NCBI RefSeq assembly: GCF_000952855.1
Contig: NZ_JSVU01000011.1
Coordinates: 28,494-92,493 of the forward strand
Direction of reading: 5' to 3'
Length of the DNA stretch: 64,000 nucleotides
Origin: Aequorivita vladivostokensis
Lineage (GTDB): Bacteria; Bacteroidota; Bacteroidia; Flavobacteriales; Flavobacteriaceae
Shown: one piece after another, positions 9,940 to 18,529 of the stretch
Numbering within the stretch: position 1 is the first letter of the stretch
Layout: each line of letters begins with the position of its first letter
Made by a program: the position numbers and the translations under genes
The notes under the pieces: model-generated
Told to the model about the DNA's origin: nothing
The model's database searches: none
Seen by the model: the letters and a program-made list of their open reading frames with translations, nothing else

Positions 9940-11421
9940 ATGCTTGATTCTAAAAACTCTTACAGACAGGTAATTAAGGCCACTTCGCTTTTTGGAGGGG
10001 TCCAGGTATTCAATATCTTGATTTCCATAGTTCGCTCAAAATTTATCGCCTTGTGGATAGGCCCTGCGGGTTTTGGTATCGCCACGCTTTTGAACACGAC
10101 CATAGGCCTCATCAACGGAATGACCAATTTGGGGTTGGACAGAAGTGCCGTAAAGGATATTTCCTTCAGTCATGCAAACGCACAACCTGAAGGTACCGCA
10201 CGCACCATACAAATTGTGAAGAGATTAGTGTGGTTTACCGCTATTTTGGGCAGTGTAATTATGCTTGCGGGCGCTCCGTGGTGGAGTGAGATTGCCTTTG
10301 ACTCAAAGGAATATACCTTATCCTTTGTCTGGATTTCTTTGGCACTGTTGTTTAAACAGCTTTCCAATGGTCAGTTGGCAATATTGCAGGGCCTTCGAAA
10401 ATTAAAAAAACTTGCAAAGGCGAATCTGTATGGAAATCTTTTGGCACTGCTCATTACGCTTCCCCTGTATTATTTTTACCGAATTGACGCCATTGTACCT
10501 GCAATAATAATTTCTTCTTTTATCGTTTTTATTTTTACCTATTATTTCGCCCGTAGTGAAAAGGTTGCTACCGTTAAACTTACCAACAGGGAAGCTTTTG
10601 TTGAAGGAAAAACAATGGTGCAATTGGGTCTTACGCTGAGCATTAGCAGTATGATCGGTCTTTTGGTAGCGTATATTATTCAAATCTTTATTAGCCAAAC
10701 GGGGGGACTGTCGGAAGTGGGTCTATACAACGCCGGGTTTGTTATTCTGAATGCATATGTGGGGCTGGTCTTTACGGCTATGGAAACGGATTATTTTCCG
10801 AGATTATCTGCAATTTCCGATAGGATCGAAGCCATACGCCAAACCGTTCTTGAACAAGCTTTTATCGCCATTCTTCTCATTCTGCCAATTATAGTAATCT
10901 TTTTGGCGGCCGCGCCATTCATTATTGTGCTTTTATATTCCAATGAATTTGTGCCGATAATAGATATGGTTCGTTGGGGTATTTTGGGAATGGTATTCAA
11001 AGCCGTTTCCTTTTCCATGGGATATATTTTAATAGCGAAAGGTGACTCAAGGCTTTTTATGAAAACGGCCATTGGGTTCAATGCTTTACTCTTAATAATG
11101 AATCTTTCTGGCTATTATTTTGGCGGCTTGAAAGGCTTGGGGATTAGTTTTTTACTATATTATATCATTCATTTCATAGGCTTGCGGATGATTACAAAAA
11201 CACGATATGATTTCTATTTTAATAAAAGCTTTTACGGCATCTTCGGCATTTGTGTTTTAATATGTGGAATTTCATTTTTGTTGACCTATATAGAATATTC
11301 CTATCTTAAATACGGTTTGTTAATAATTATGGCTGGTTTTTCTTTTGTATTTTCATACATCCAATTGGATAGAAAAATGGACATAAAGGAATTATTCCGA
11401 AAGATTTTTAGAAGAAAATAA
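9940..11421 (+). CDS. Second Wzx-type oligosaccharide flippase
   Basis: A 493-residue MATE/Wzx-superfamily protein with about 14 hydrophobic segments. The N-terminal region (SIVRSKFIALWIGPAGFG near residues 28-45) is typical of O-antigen/teichoic-acid exporters. It is longer than its neighbour at 8603 and shares little obvious identity with it, so this is not a recent duplication; the two may serve different lipid-linked glycans or act at different steps. Its stop codon overlaps the ATG of the next gene by one base, placing it in the same operon. The family assignment is strong, the substrate unknown. Confidence 0.85.
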   Translation: MLDSKNSYRQVIKATSLFGGVQVFNILISIVRSKFIALWIGPAGFGIATLLNTTIGLINGMTNLGLDRSAVKDISFSHANAQPEGTARTIQIVKRLVWFTAILGSVIMLAGAPWWSEIAFDSKEYTLSFVWISLALLFKQLSNGQLAILQGLRKLKKLAKANLYGNLLALLITLPLYYFYRIDAIVPAIIISSFIVFIFTYYFARSEKVATVKLTNREAFVEGKTMVQLGLTLSISSMIGLLVAYIIQIFISQTGGLSEVGLYNAGFVILNAYVGLVFTAMETDYFPRLSAISDRIEAIRQTVLEQAFIAILLILPIIVIFLAAAPFIIVLLYSNEFVPIIDMVRWGILGMVFKAVSFSMGYILIAKGDSRLFMKTAIGFNALLLIMNLSGYYFGGLKGLGISFLLYYIIHFIGLRMITKTRYDFYFNKSFYGIFGICVLICGISFLLTYIEYSYLKYGLLIIMAGFSFVFSYIQLDRKMDIKELFRKIFRRK

Positions 11422-12170
11422 TGGTCGGCTCGTTAAAAAGAACATATCGAAATACCCGCGAGAGTTTTAGGTTTTACTTCTCGGTGAATTGGATAAAAAC
11501 CATTTATTTCAATTTCAGGATGTTTCCCGTAAAAACAGCCCTGAAGCTGCCTGTTTTTTTCTATGGAAAGATTAAATTTTCAAATTTAAGCGGTAAAGTA
11601 ATTATCGATGGTTCAGTAAAAAGGGCGATGATAGGGTTTGGTCAAAAATTTGAGTTTCCAACTACTTCCAAGGGAACCGCAGAGCTCGCCTTAATGGGCA
11701 CGCTTCGGTTTAAAAGTAATGCCCATATCGGGCTGGACTGTACAATTCTTATAGCTAGGGATGCCTATTGTGAATTTGGATTCATGGGGTGTCTTGGATC
11801 GAATGTCAAGCTTATTTGTTCTAAAAAAATAATTATAGGAGATTGGTGCGGAATAGGTTATAATTCACAAGTGATTGACACAAACTCCCATCCGATGAAA
11901 AATACAATCACAGGGGAGGTTTACCCAATGTCTGCTCCCATAGAATTGGGAGCTTATAATGCAATTTCAAATACAGTGTCAATAATGGCGGGGACTAAAA
12001 CGCCCGACAATTGCGTTATAACCTCACATTCACTTTGCAATAAAGACTATCGATCTTTGGGCGAAAATATTTTAATTGGAGGCATACCCGCCAAGTTGAT
12101 TAAAAATAATTTTGCTCGTGATTGGGAAAGTGAAAAAGAGATGCTCAAGAAAAATAAAAGGGTTATTTAG
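11421..12170 (+). CDS. Left-handed beta-helix (hexapeptide) acyltransferase
   Basis: A 249-residue protein with imperfect hexapeptide repeats over the second half, ending in the GGIPAKLIK motif that is characteristic of maltose/galactoside-acetyltransferase-type enzymes. It probably O-acetylates a sugar of the surface polysaccharide, using acetyl-CoA. The N-terminal 70 residues are outside the helix. It is the last gene of the plus-strand operon, starts within the stop of the flippase gene, and converges with the other acyltransferase gene: the two 3' ends overlap by 8 nt (12163-12170), so no separate terminator fits between them. Confidence 0.8.
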   Translation: MVGSLKRTYRNTRESFRFYFSVNWIKTIYFNFRMFPVKTALKLPVFFYGKIKFSNLSGKVIIDGSVKRAMIGFGQKFEFPTTSKGTAELALMGTLRFKSNAHIGLDCTILIARDAYCEFGFMGCLGSNVKLICSKKIIIGDWCGIGYNSQVIDTNSHPMKNTITGEVYPMSAPIELGAYNAISNTVSIMAGTKTPDNCVITSHSLCNKDYRSLGENILIGGIPAKLIKNNFARDWESEKEMLKKNKRVI

Positions 12171-12669
12171 TCTTTTTGGAATTGCTTTTCTGAAATTTTG
12201 CAGGATTACCGAACCAAGTCTCGTCACTGGGAATATCTTTGTTTATAAATGACATGGAACCGAGAATAGTGTTATCGCCAATGGTTATCCCGTGTTGGAT
12301 GACGCAGCCCGTACCGATAAAAACATTTTTTCCGATTTGTGCGCCTCCAATTTGTTGGTGGTCTGTATTTAGGTTGTTGGTCATAACCTTGGGACATATA
12401 TAGGAATTGTCGCCAATTTTAATTCCGCGAGCTATAATGCTATCATAGCGTATGGTAACATTATTTCCTATCACACAATTGCCCGAGGAGGAAACTCTGG
12501 AATCTATGTAACAATTCTCTCCAATTATCGTGGCTTTGCGCAATTCAACATAATTCTTGATTATTGTATTGTCCCCAATCTCAACATCGTCATCTATTAT
12601 ACAGAAAGAACCAATTTGGACATTTTTTCCAATCTTGGCCTTTTCCGAAATTATATTTTGTAGTGGCAT
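12163..12669 (-). CDS. Left-handed beta-helix acyltransferase, FdtC/QdtC-like candidate
   Basis: A protein of 168 residues built almost wholly of hexapeptide repeats (for example IGENCYIDSRVSSSG and IGKNVFIGTGCVIQ) and ending in WFGNPAKF, the C-terminal signature of the sugar N-acetyltransferase subgroup. In characterised pathways a short enzyme of this kind (FdtC, QdtC) acetylates the 3-amino group of dTDP-Fuc3N or dTDP-Qui3N. With the aminotransferase at 7502 and the isomerase at 16316, this is the best candidate for that step, though the gene is on the opposite strand and could act elsewhere. It has its own upstream region (12670-12879). Confidence 0.75.
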   Translation of the reverse strand: MPLQNIISEKAKIGKNVQIGSFCIIDDDVEIGDNTIIKNYVELRKATIIGENCYIDSRVSSSGNCVIGNNVTIRYDSIIARGIKIGDNSYICPKVMTNNLNTDHQQIGGAQIGKNVFIGTGCVIQHGITIGDNTILGSMSFINKDIPSDETWFGNPAKFQKSNSKKTK

Positions 12670-12879
12670 AAGTTATTTTTGATGTAAATTTAGGAATAAG
12701 CGATATAGGAAAAAAATAAGATATCTCATAATACTAAAATATTAAACCGAGAGAGTAGTTTTCTGTAATTACCCAAGATATAAGGTTGAAATACGTAAAG
12801 TTTAATCTTGGTCTGTATCATTTTCTATATAGAATACTTTCTAATTATAATTTTGAAATACCTAAAGAAAGTTTATGGC

Positions 12880-12887
12880 TATCTTTG
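12880..12887 (+). promoter_or_regulatory. Bacteroidota -7 element for the gene at 12922
   Basis: TATCTTTG at 12880-12887 matches TAnnTTTG and lies 34 nt before the ATG. A TTTG at 12852-12855 is at a longer than usual distance (24 nt). The spacer 12670-12879 is AT-rich, and I see nothing else in it. Confidence 0.55.
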
Positions 12888-12921
12888 CAAAAAATCCGTA
12901 GCGTCCCATTTCTGAATATCT

Positions 12922-13905
12922 ATGCCACTTTCCCTATACAATCCCTTTGACGATTTAATTTTTGACGAACATTTCTGCTTTCTTTCCGGAGCGCTCACTA
13001 CCGAAAAAATGCCAGTGTTTCCACAATGGTTGATGGACAAATTTAAGTTTGGCGACGAGCGCATCGAAATGATGGACAAGCAGAAAACCTACGTATATGC
13101 CGATTTGGAATTGCCCTGTTCCCCAGAGGTGAAAAATGCCTTTGACGCACTGGATGAAAAAATTCAGGCCGCCTACAAAGAAGGCTACGAGGGAATGGCC
13201 GCGCTGGACGAACTGCTCATCTTTCAATGGACTGGCAGAATGCTGTACGGCCTGCTTTATTATGAAATGCGGTACGAACGCGACCGATTGCTGCGGCAAG
13301 GGGAGGAGTTTGCCCTTTCCACACAGTTGAAACAGCGGTTCGGGAATTTCCATTTGATGCTCCAATCTATTGTTGAGCCGATTTCTTTCGTTGGAAAAAA
13401 GCCGTGGAGCATAGTGGTGTTTCCCCTGAAATATTCGGCCGATATTTTCAGCTATCGCGATGATGCTATCAACCTGCTGTTTTCGTTTGGGGTGAACGGT
13501 TTTGGCTTTATTGCTTGCTTGCAGGACAATGGTATAATTGCCGAAAAGCAAAAAGAGTTACTCGAAAAAATGAAAGGCCCCGTTTTGCACCCTATCCAGT
13601 TTGAGGAATTGTACGCCCGGTTTCATTACTCCGATTATATCCTACAGTATAACCCGGAATACAAAATTGAAAGGAAGGATAATGCAATTACCATAGAAGC
13701 GATTCCTATTGAAAAAAAGGGAAGCAAACCTATTTTCGGGTTTTGGGACGAGGATATTTTTGCCCAGTTGCTCGCCAACTATTGGAGTGTTTACGGCATT
13801 GAGCGGGAGGATATCCTGCAATTTCAAAAGCCGCCGCTCAGTTTTTTGGAAAATCCGTATTCGAAGGATTTTATAAAGCCGGAAGCAATCGATTTGCCAT
13901 TTTAA
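12922..13905 (+). CDS. Uncharacterised cytosolic protein
   Basis: An intact frame of 327 residues that I do not recognise as a named family. There is no signal peptide or convincing membrane helix; the composition is rich in aromatic and charged residues, as in a globular cytosolic protein. It begins with MPLSLYNPFDDLIFDEHFCF, and its middle part (about 85-130) is probably helical. A good -7 element precedes it and codon use looks like that of the neighbours, so it is a real gene. It ends at 13905, overlapping the 3' end of the convergent glycosyltransferase gene by 4 nt. It may be a lineage-specific protein carried within the polysaccharide region; no function can be given. Confidence 0.7.
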   Translation: MPLSLYNPFDDLIFDEHFCFLSGALTTEKMPVFPQWLMDKFKFGDERIEMMDKQKTYVYADLELPCSPEVKNAFDALDEKIQAAYKEGYEGMAALDELLIFQWTGRMLYGLLYYEMRYERDRLLRQGEEFALSTQLKQRFGNFHLMLQSIVEPISFVGKKPWSIVVFPLKYSADIFSYRDDAINLLFSFGVNGFGFIACLQDNGIIAEKQKELLEKMKGPVLHPIQFEELYARFHYSDYILQYNPEYKIERKDNAITIEAIPIEKKGSKPIFGFWDEDIFAQLLANYWSVYGIEREDILQFQKPPLSFLENPYSKDFIKPEAIDLPF

Positions 13906-15041
13906 TTAGAGTTCCAAACTTCCGAATATTTCTTGGCAATTGAAATATAATGGTGTTCCCGCTCAATAAACGCCCGTGCATTTTTTGAAATGGTTTGTAA
14001 TTTTTCGGGATTCAAAATTAGGTCTTCCATTTTTTGGACTAAATAATCTACATCGGGAAGGGCGTTGATGCACACTTCATCTTCCTTTAAATTATAGTGT
14101 TCCAAAAACTCTTTCTCGGCGCCGGTAAAAACTACCTTTCCTTTTGCCATTGCTTCCAAGGCGTTGTAACCTTGGTCATAAGCAAACACTTGATCCAAAA
14201 GAATATGTGCCGAATTGTACTTTTCAATATATTCGGAATAGGGCACATTTTCCACGGTAATCACTTCCATTTTTGAAGAATATTGCTGCTGAAGTTTTTT
14301 TAGCGCAGTTTCAAAATAATCATTTCCCTTTTTGAAATAATTCGCCCGATTTATACCGTGAAAAATAATCACCTTTTCTTCGGAAGCAAACGGATTAAAA
14401 TTTAATTTTTCAGTATTTATTGGGTTTGCGATCAGTCCCAAATATTTCTTATTTCCGAGGAGCGGAATGTGATAATCCAAATCGGAAGCAATTACACCAT
14501 CCACTTTTTCAAAAACAAAATCGTGCAGTTCTTTGTATTCGGGCATTAAATATTTCAATGCCGGGAAATATTCTTTTTCTGAAATTTTCCCCTCAAAAAA
14601 CGGAGTGAAAATGGAGTACCGGAACTTTTTTTCAAAAGCGTATTTCACGCTCGTATAATCCGTGCCGCAGGAAAGCAGGAAGAGTTTTGCGTTGTTATGG
14701 CTTAAAAATGAAATGATTTCCTTTTCGTGTTTCGGTTGGATTCCCAGCGGGCTTTCGTTTATCAACTGCACAACGTCAAAATTCTTAAATTTTTCTTTCT
14801 GTTGAAAAAACTGCCTTTTTAGGGAAATGGAAGAAATATCCTTACCGAAAATTTTAAAAAGGCCCACTTTCACCTTTTTTGAAATTCCCGAATCGTATTT
14901 CCGTTTTAACAGCATATCCGACGGGTAGTTTTTAAATTCATCGCCCGTAGAAACCAGCGTAACCTCGTGGCCAAGTGCTTGCAATCCTTCTTTTAAGGAA
15001 TTGTGCAACCTGCTGTATTCGCCCACCAAAAGTATTTTCAT
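13902..15041 (-). CDS. GT4-like (GT-B fold) glycosyltransferase
   Basis: A protein of 379 residues with a GT-B layout. It starts MKILLVGEYSRLHNSL, a typical first beta strand of GT4 enzymes. The C-terminal nucleotide-sugar lobe holds YNALEAMAKGKVVFTG at about 290-305 and ends in a helix rich in charged residues. The frame stays open upstream to 15260, but that extension is read from a low-complexity repeat (15046-15140) and is unlike any glycosyltransferase, so I start at 15041. It is transcribed towards the gene at 12922 and diverges from the next glycosyltransferase. Probably a cytosolic enzyme adding a sugar to the lipid-linked glycan; donor and acceptor unknown. Confidence 0.8.
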   Translation of the reverse strand: MKILLVGEYSRLHNSLKEGLQALGHEVTLVSTGDEFKNYPSDMLLKRKYDSGISKKVKVGLFKIFGKDISSISLKRQFFQQKEKFKNFDVVQLINESPLGIQPKHEKEIISFLSHNNAKLFLLSCGTDYTSVKYAFEKKFRYSIFTPFFEGKISEKEYFPALKYLMPEYKELHDFVFEKVDGVIASDLDYHIPLLGNKKYLGLIANPINTEKLNFNPFASEEKVIIFHGINRANYFKKGNDYFETALKKLQQQYSSKMEVITVENVPYSEYIEKYNSAHILLDQVFAYDQGYNALEAMAKGKVVFTGAEKEFLEHYNLKEDEVCINALPDVDYLVQKMEDLILNPEKLQTISKNARAFIEREHHYISIAKKYSEVWNSN

Positions 15042-15045
15042 ATTT

Positions 15046-15140
15046 CCTTTTTTGCCACAAAGTACACCAAGCAAAGGCAAAAAGTTCACAAAGGATGCTC
15101 CGTAACTTTGTGAAAAATCTTTGTGAATGTTGTGGTTAAA
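15046..15140. repeat. Intergenic inverted repeat with CACAAAG/CTTTGTG words
   Basis: The segment holds several CACAAAG-type words in its first half and CTTTGTG words in its second half, bounded by CCACAA and TTGTGG. It can fold into an imperfect hairpin. It is just upstream of the minus-strand glycosyltransferase start and produces a false N-terminal extension of that frame. Confidence 0.55.
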
Positions 15141-15178
15141 TTTTACACATCCAGCAAATAATAGTATTCTTATAAAGT

Positions 15179-15186
15179 TATCTTTG
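15179..15186 (+). promoter_or_regulatory. Bacteroidota -7 element for the GT4/FdtA gene pair
   Basis: TATCTTTG at 15179-15186 fits TAnnTTTG and lies 33 nt before the ATG at 15220. It would drive the glycosyltransferase and the overlapping isomerase gene. Confidence 0.6.
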
Positions 15187-15219
15187 CCAAGATCGTTCAA
15201 AAATACACAATAAAAACCG

Positions 15220-16329
15220 ATGACTTCCCAAAAGAAATTCAAAGTATGCCTGGTTTCCATTTCGCTTGCAAAAGGGGGCCTGGAGCGGTCGTGCGCTATG
15301 CTTTCGCAGATGTTGGAGGCGCAGGGTCACGAGGTGCATTTGGTAATTTTGAATGATGATGTGGATTACCCTTTTAGCGGTAAAATGCTGAATTTGGGAA
15401 AATTGAAAACCGAAAATGATTCGATGGTGAGGCGATTGCTGCGCTTTCGAAAATTTCGAAATTATTTAAAAAAGGAAAATTTTGATGTAGTTATCGACCA
15501 TCGTCCAAAAAACAATTTTGAGCGCGAGCTGTTCTATTCCAAATTTATATATCGCGAGCTGAATAAAATTTATGTAGTGCACAGTTCCAAAAAGACGGAG
15601 TATCTCACGGAAAATCCATCGGCATTTTCAAAAGTCTGTCAAAAAAACCTGTTGAACGTGGCGGTTTCCGAATATATTGAAGCTGAAATTTTAAGGAAAG
15701 AAGGCATTTTTAATTCAGTGACCATCCACAACGCTTTTGATCCTGCTTGGGCTGAACAAAATGGCGAGTTTCCCCAAATACTTCAAAACAAAAAGTACAT
15801 ACTTTCCTACGGCAGGCTGGACGATTCCATAAAGGATTTTTCGTTTTTGATGGAAGCTTTTTCGCGATCCAAAGTTTGGGAAAAAGATGTGCATCTCGTC
15901 ATTTTGGGTGACGGCATGGATAGGGAAATGCTTCAAAAACGGGCTGCTTCCAAGGAGGGGGCGCGGCAAATACTATTTCTTCCCTTCACCAATAATCCTT
16001 TTGAAATTATTAAAAATGCCCGTTGCGTGACGCTCACCAGCAAATACGAAGGCTTCCCGATGGTGCTTGTGGAATCGCTCTCCTTGGGAACGCCCGTAGT
16101 TTCATTGGACATAGTTTCGGGCCCTTCGGAAATCGTACAGCACCAAAAAAATGGTTTGCTGATTGCCGAAAGAAGTTTACCTTTATTTGCGGAAGCGTTG
16201 CAAAGCGTATGTTTTGATGAAACGGGCTATCAAAACTTAAAAGCAAACACAAAAGCTTCCGTTGAAAAATTTTCAATGCAGACCATTTCTGAAAAATGGA
16301 ACCAAATTTTAAACCATGCCTTACAATAA
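15220..16329 (+). CDS. Family 4 glycosyltransferase
   Basis: A retaining GT-B glycosyltransferase of 369 residues. The N-terminal acceptor lobe carries the GGLERS motif at 19-24. The donor lobe shows SYGRLDDSIKDF at about 196-207, VILGDG at about 227-232 and the EX7E motif with E277 and E285 in SKYEGFPMVLVESLSLG. The C-terminal helix closes the fold. It probably acts at the inner face of the membrane on a lipid-linked saccharide. The last 14 nt overlap the start of the FdtA-like gene, so the two are co-expressed. Donor and linkage are not predictable from sequence. Confidence 0.9.
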   Translation: MTSQKKFKVCLVSISLAKGGLERSCAMLSQMLEAQGHEVHLVILNDDVDYPFSGKMLNLGKLKTENDSMVRRLLRFRKFRNYLKKENFDVVIDHRPKNNFERELFYSKFIYRELNKIYVVHSSKKTEYLTENPSAFSKVCQKNLLNVAVSEYIEAEILRKEGIFNSVTIHNAFDPAWAEQNGEFPQILQNKKYILSYGRLDDSIKDFSFLMEAFSRSKVWEKDVHLVILGDGMDREMLQKRAASKEGARQILFLPFTNNPFEIIKNARCVTLTSKYEGFPMVLVESLSLGTPVVSLDIVSGPSEIVQHQKNGLLIAERSLPLFAEALQSVCFDETGYQNLKANTKASVEKFSMQTISEKWNQILNHALQ

Positions 16330-16729
16330 AATTGAAGACATACATGTATTTGAAATCCCGAAAATCACGGATCCACGCGGCAATTTGTCAGTTGTGGAAG
16401 AGGGGTTCTTGCCCTATGAGGTAAAACGCGTGTATTATTTATACGATGTGCCCAGCGGCGCCTATCGGGGCGGGCATGCGCACAAGGAGCAATTGGAGTT
16501 TTTAATAGCCCTCAGTGGTAGTTTTGAGGTACTTTTGGACGATGGCGAAAATAAAAAGTCGGTTATTTTGAATAAGCCCAACCAAGGTTTGCTGATACCC
16601 ACGGGAATTTGGCGTGAACTTGAAAATTTTTCTTCCGGATCGGTCTGTTTGGTGCTTTCCTCGGGCAGGTTTCTGGAGAGCGATTACATCCGCGAGTACG
16701 ATGATTTTAAGCTATTTAAAGGTGCCTAA
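16316..16729 (+). CDS. FdtA/QdtA-type dTDP-4-keto-6-deoxyglucose 3,4-ketoisomerase (cupin)
   Basis: A small cupin of 137 residues, the usual size for FdtA/QdtA. RGGHAHK at 51-57 contains the histidine pair (H54, H56) used for proton transfer in the family; PKITDPRGNLSVVE near the N-terminus and PTGIWRELENF near residue 100 are also family hallmarks. It would isomerise dTDP-4-keto-6-deoxyglucose to a 3-keto sugar, the substrate of the DegT aminotransferase at 7502. Whether the product leads to Fuc3N (FdtA) or Qui3N (QdtA) cannot be told. Unusually, it lies about 8 kb from its partner rather than next to it. The 3' end overlaps the convergent GT2 gene by 18 nt. Confidence 0.85.
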   Translation: MPYNKIEDIHVFEIPKITDPRGNLSVVEEGFLPYEVKRVYYLYDVPSGAYRGGHAHKEQLEFLIALSGSFEVLLDDGENKKSVILNKPNQGLLIPTGIWRELENFSSGSVCLVLSSGRFLESDYIREYDDFKLFKGA

Positions 16730-17638
16730 CCGCAGGCCGAGCTTTTCCAGTCCATTTTTTGTTTTTAGCATATATTTTAAAATGGTCTTATTTTGCCGTA
16801 GTAGAAACTGTTGCTTTTTGCTCAGGTTTTCGGGGTTTATTTTTTGATAATATTTTTGAAAAGCTGCTTTATTGCCCTCCATTTTGGCCAGGATACATAG
16901 TGAATATCGGTTTAGATCCAGAAATTTCTTGAGCGCGGGATTGTTTTTTTCGAAAGGTTCGTAAGCTTCAAAATTGGCTTTTTCATCTAAGTTTTTCACC
17001 CGTTGAAATAAACTGTTTTGCCTAACTATATAGGTTGCGCATACTTTGGGGCTGAAAACTATCTTGTATTTTAAGCCAATCCGAACATAAAGATCCGTAT
17101 CCTCTCCGCTTTTAATTGTCGTGTCATACCAGCCTACCTTTTCAAAAACATTTTTTTTAAGTACGGTGGAAATACTCAACAAAACCGAATCCAGTTGGCT
17201 GGCCTCAAAATAATCGACCACCACGGCATCTGTTCCAATGGTTTGGAGGGAATAACTGTTTTTAAAGACTTTGCCGTTTCGCTTAATTTCGGTGGCAGTG
17301 GCAAAAACCGATTCGGAAGGAAATTCTGAAAGCAATCGGTTTTGCTCTTCCAAATAAAAGGGATACCAGTAGTCGTCAGCATCCATCAGCGCGATATATT
17401 CCGATGTGGCTTGCCGTATCGTAAAATTCCTTGCAGCCGATGCACCGCTATTTTCCTTTGAAAAATAACGTATTCGTGGATCTTTGAATTTTAAGATTTC
17501 AGCCTCGCTATTGTCCGTAGAACCATCATTCAGAATTACTACTTCAAAATCCGTAAAGGTCTGCGACAAAACGCTTTTTAAAGTTTCGGCAATGTATTTT
17601 TCTTTGTTGAAGACTGCTATTACAATTGAAAACTTCAT
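16712..17638 (-). CDS. Family 2 glycosyltransferase
   Basis: A 308-residue inverting GT-A enzyme with the full N-terminal signature: FSIVIAVFNKEKYI at 3-16, LNDGSTDNS at 36-44 and the DXD-type DADD at 86-89 in ALMDADDYWYP. The C-terminal 100 residues are poorly conserved, as usual for acceptor-binding parts. No membrane helices are seen, so it is cytosolic or membrane-associated. Last gene of the minus-strand operon 19254-16712; 12 nt separate it from the preceding gene. It probably adds one sugar to the surface glycan. Confidence 0.88.
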   Translation of the reverse strand: MKFSIVIAVFNKEKYIAETLKSVLSQTFTDFEVVILNDGSTDNSEAEILKFKDPRIRYFSKENSGASAARNFTIRQATSEYIALMDADDYWYPFYLEEQNRLLSEFPSESVFATATEIKRNGKVFKNSYSLQTIGTDAVVVDYFEASQLDSVLLSISTVLKKNVFEKVGWYDTTIKSGEDTDLYVRIGLKYKIVFSPKVCATYIVRQNSLFQRVKNLDEKANFEAYEPFEKNNPALKKFLDLNRYSLCILAKMEGNKAAFQKYYQKINPENLSKKQQFLLRQNKTILKYMLKTKNGLEKLGLRLGTFK

Positions 17639-17650
17639 TCTTTATAAGTT

Positions 17651-18529
17651 TTATAAACTGAGATAATATGCCAATCTATAGAGATCGAAGATAACCAAGG
17701 AAGGGCGGGATGACAAGAGGTTTTTTTCCATCGTCCGACGGAAAATCTTATAAAATTTGGCCGCGGCTGGTTTTAAATGGTATTTTCTCAGGCTTTCGGC
17801 CTTTTTTGACAATGCTGTTTCTTCAGGTTTTATTAAGCCTTGATTAACAAAATTATGTAGGCTTTCTACAGATTCTAATGATTTGCGAAGAAATATTTTA
17901 CTATTCTCCAAACCTAGGTGGACTACTGGATTGTCTATGTGAATAACCCCTACATTTTTTGCCTTGGCTTCTAAGGCAAAAAGTGTGTCCTCATGGCGTA
18001 AATTTGGTATTTCTTCGTTAAAACTCAATCTTGAAAATACCGCTTTTTTTATCAAAAAGTTTAATGTTAAAAAGCGTAGATGAGGCTGTTTCTGTCTTTC
18101 GGAAACGGAAAGGGCCTCCCGCTTTTTGCCATATTGCCACCGCAATATTTCTTCTTTCGGAGGTGGGTCTGTTTGGTAGATGATTCCGCCATAAATAATT
18201 TCAGTATCAATTGTTATGGAAGCTATGTACTTTTCCAAAAAATCATTCCTAATAACTTTTGTGTCTGCATCCAGAAAAAGCAGATTGTCAAACCTGGCAT
18301 TTTTAGCCAAGAGATTTCGGATGGCACTTCTGCCTATGTTTTTCTTTAAAATAGAATAGGAGGCATTTGTTAAGTCATTAATAGCCTCATTGGCAGTTAC
18401 GGGATTTGGGGAACAATCGTCGTACACATTTATTTCATAAGTTAGGGCTAATTTTTCGGCCTGTTTATGCAAGGATGCCACTAGCGGAAACACATTGTAA
18501 TTATAAGTGGGAATAAGGATTGAAATCAT
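17651..18529 (-). CDS. Family 2 glycosyltransferase
   Basis: A GT2 enzyme of 292 residues starting MISILIPTYNYNVFPLVASL, with YDDCSP at 36-41, GRSAIRNLL at about 66-74 and the metal-binding DAD at 87-89 in LFLDADTKV. An RHEDTLFALEAKAKN segment at about 188-202 matches the catalytic-base region of the family. It overlaps the methyltransferase gene by 4 nt (ATGA) and is followed by the other GT2, so the three form one operon. Substrate unknown. Confidence 0.87.
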   Translation of the reverse strand: MISILIPTYNYNVFPLVASLHKQAEKLALTYEINVYDDCSPNPVTANEAINDLTNASYSILKKNIGRSAIRNLLAKNARFDNLLFLDADTKVIRNDFLEKYIASITIDTEIIYGGIIYQTDPPPKEEILRWQYGKKREALSVSERQKQPHLRFLTLNFLIKKAVFSRLSFNEEIPNLRHEDTLFALEAKAKNVGVIHIDNPVVHLGLENSKIFLRKSLESVESLHNFVNQGLIKPEETALSKKAESLRKYHLKPAAAKFYKIFRRTMEKNLLSSRPSLVIFDLYRLAYYLSL

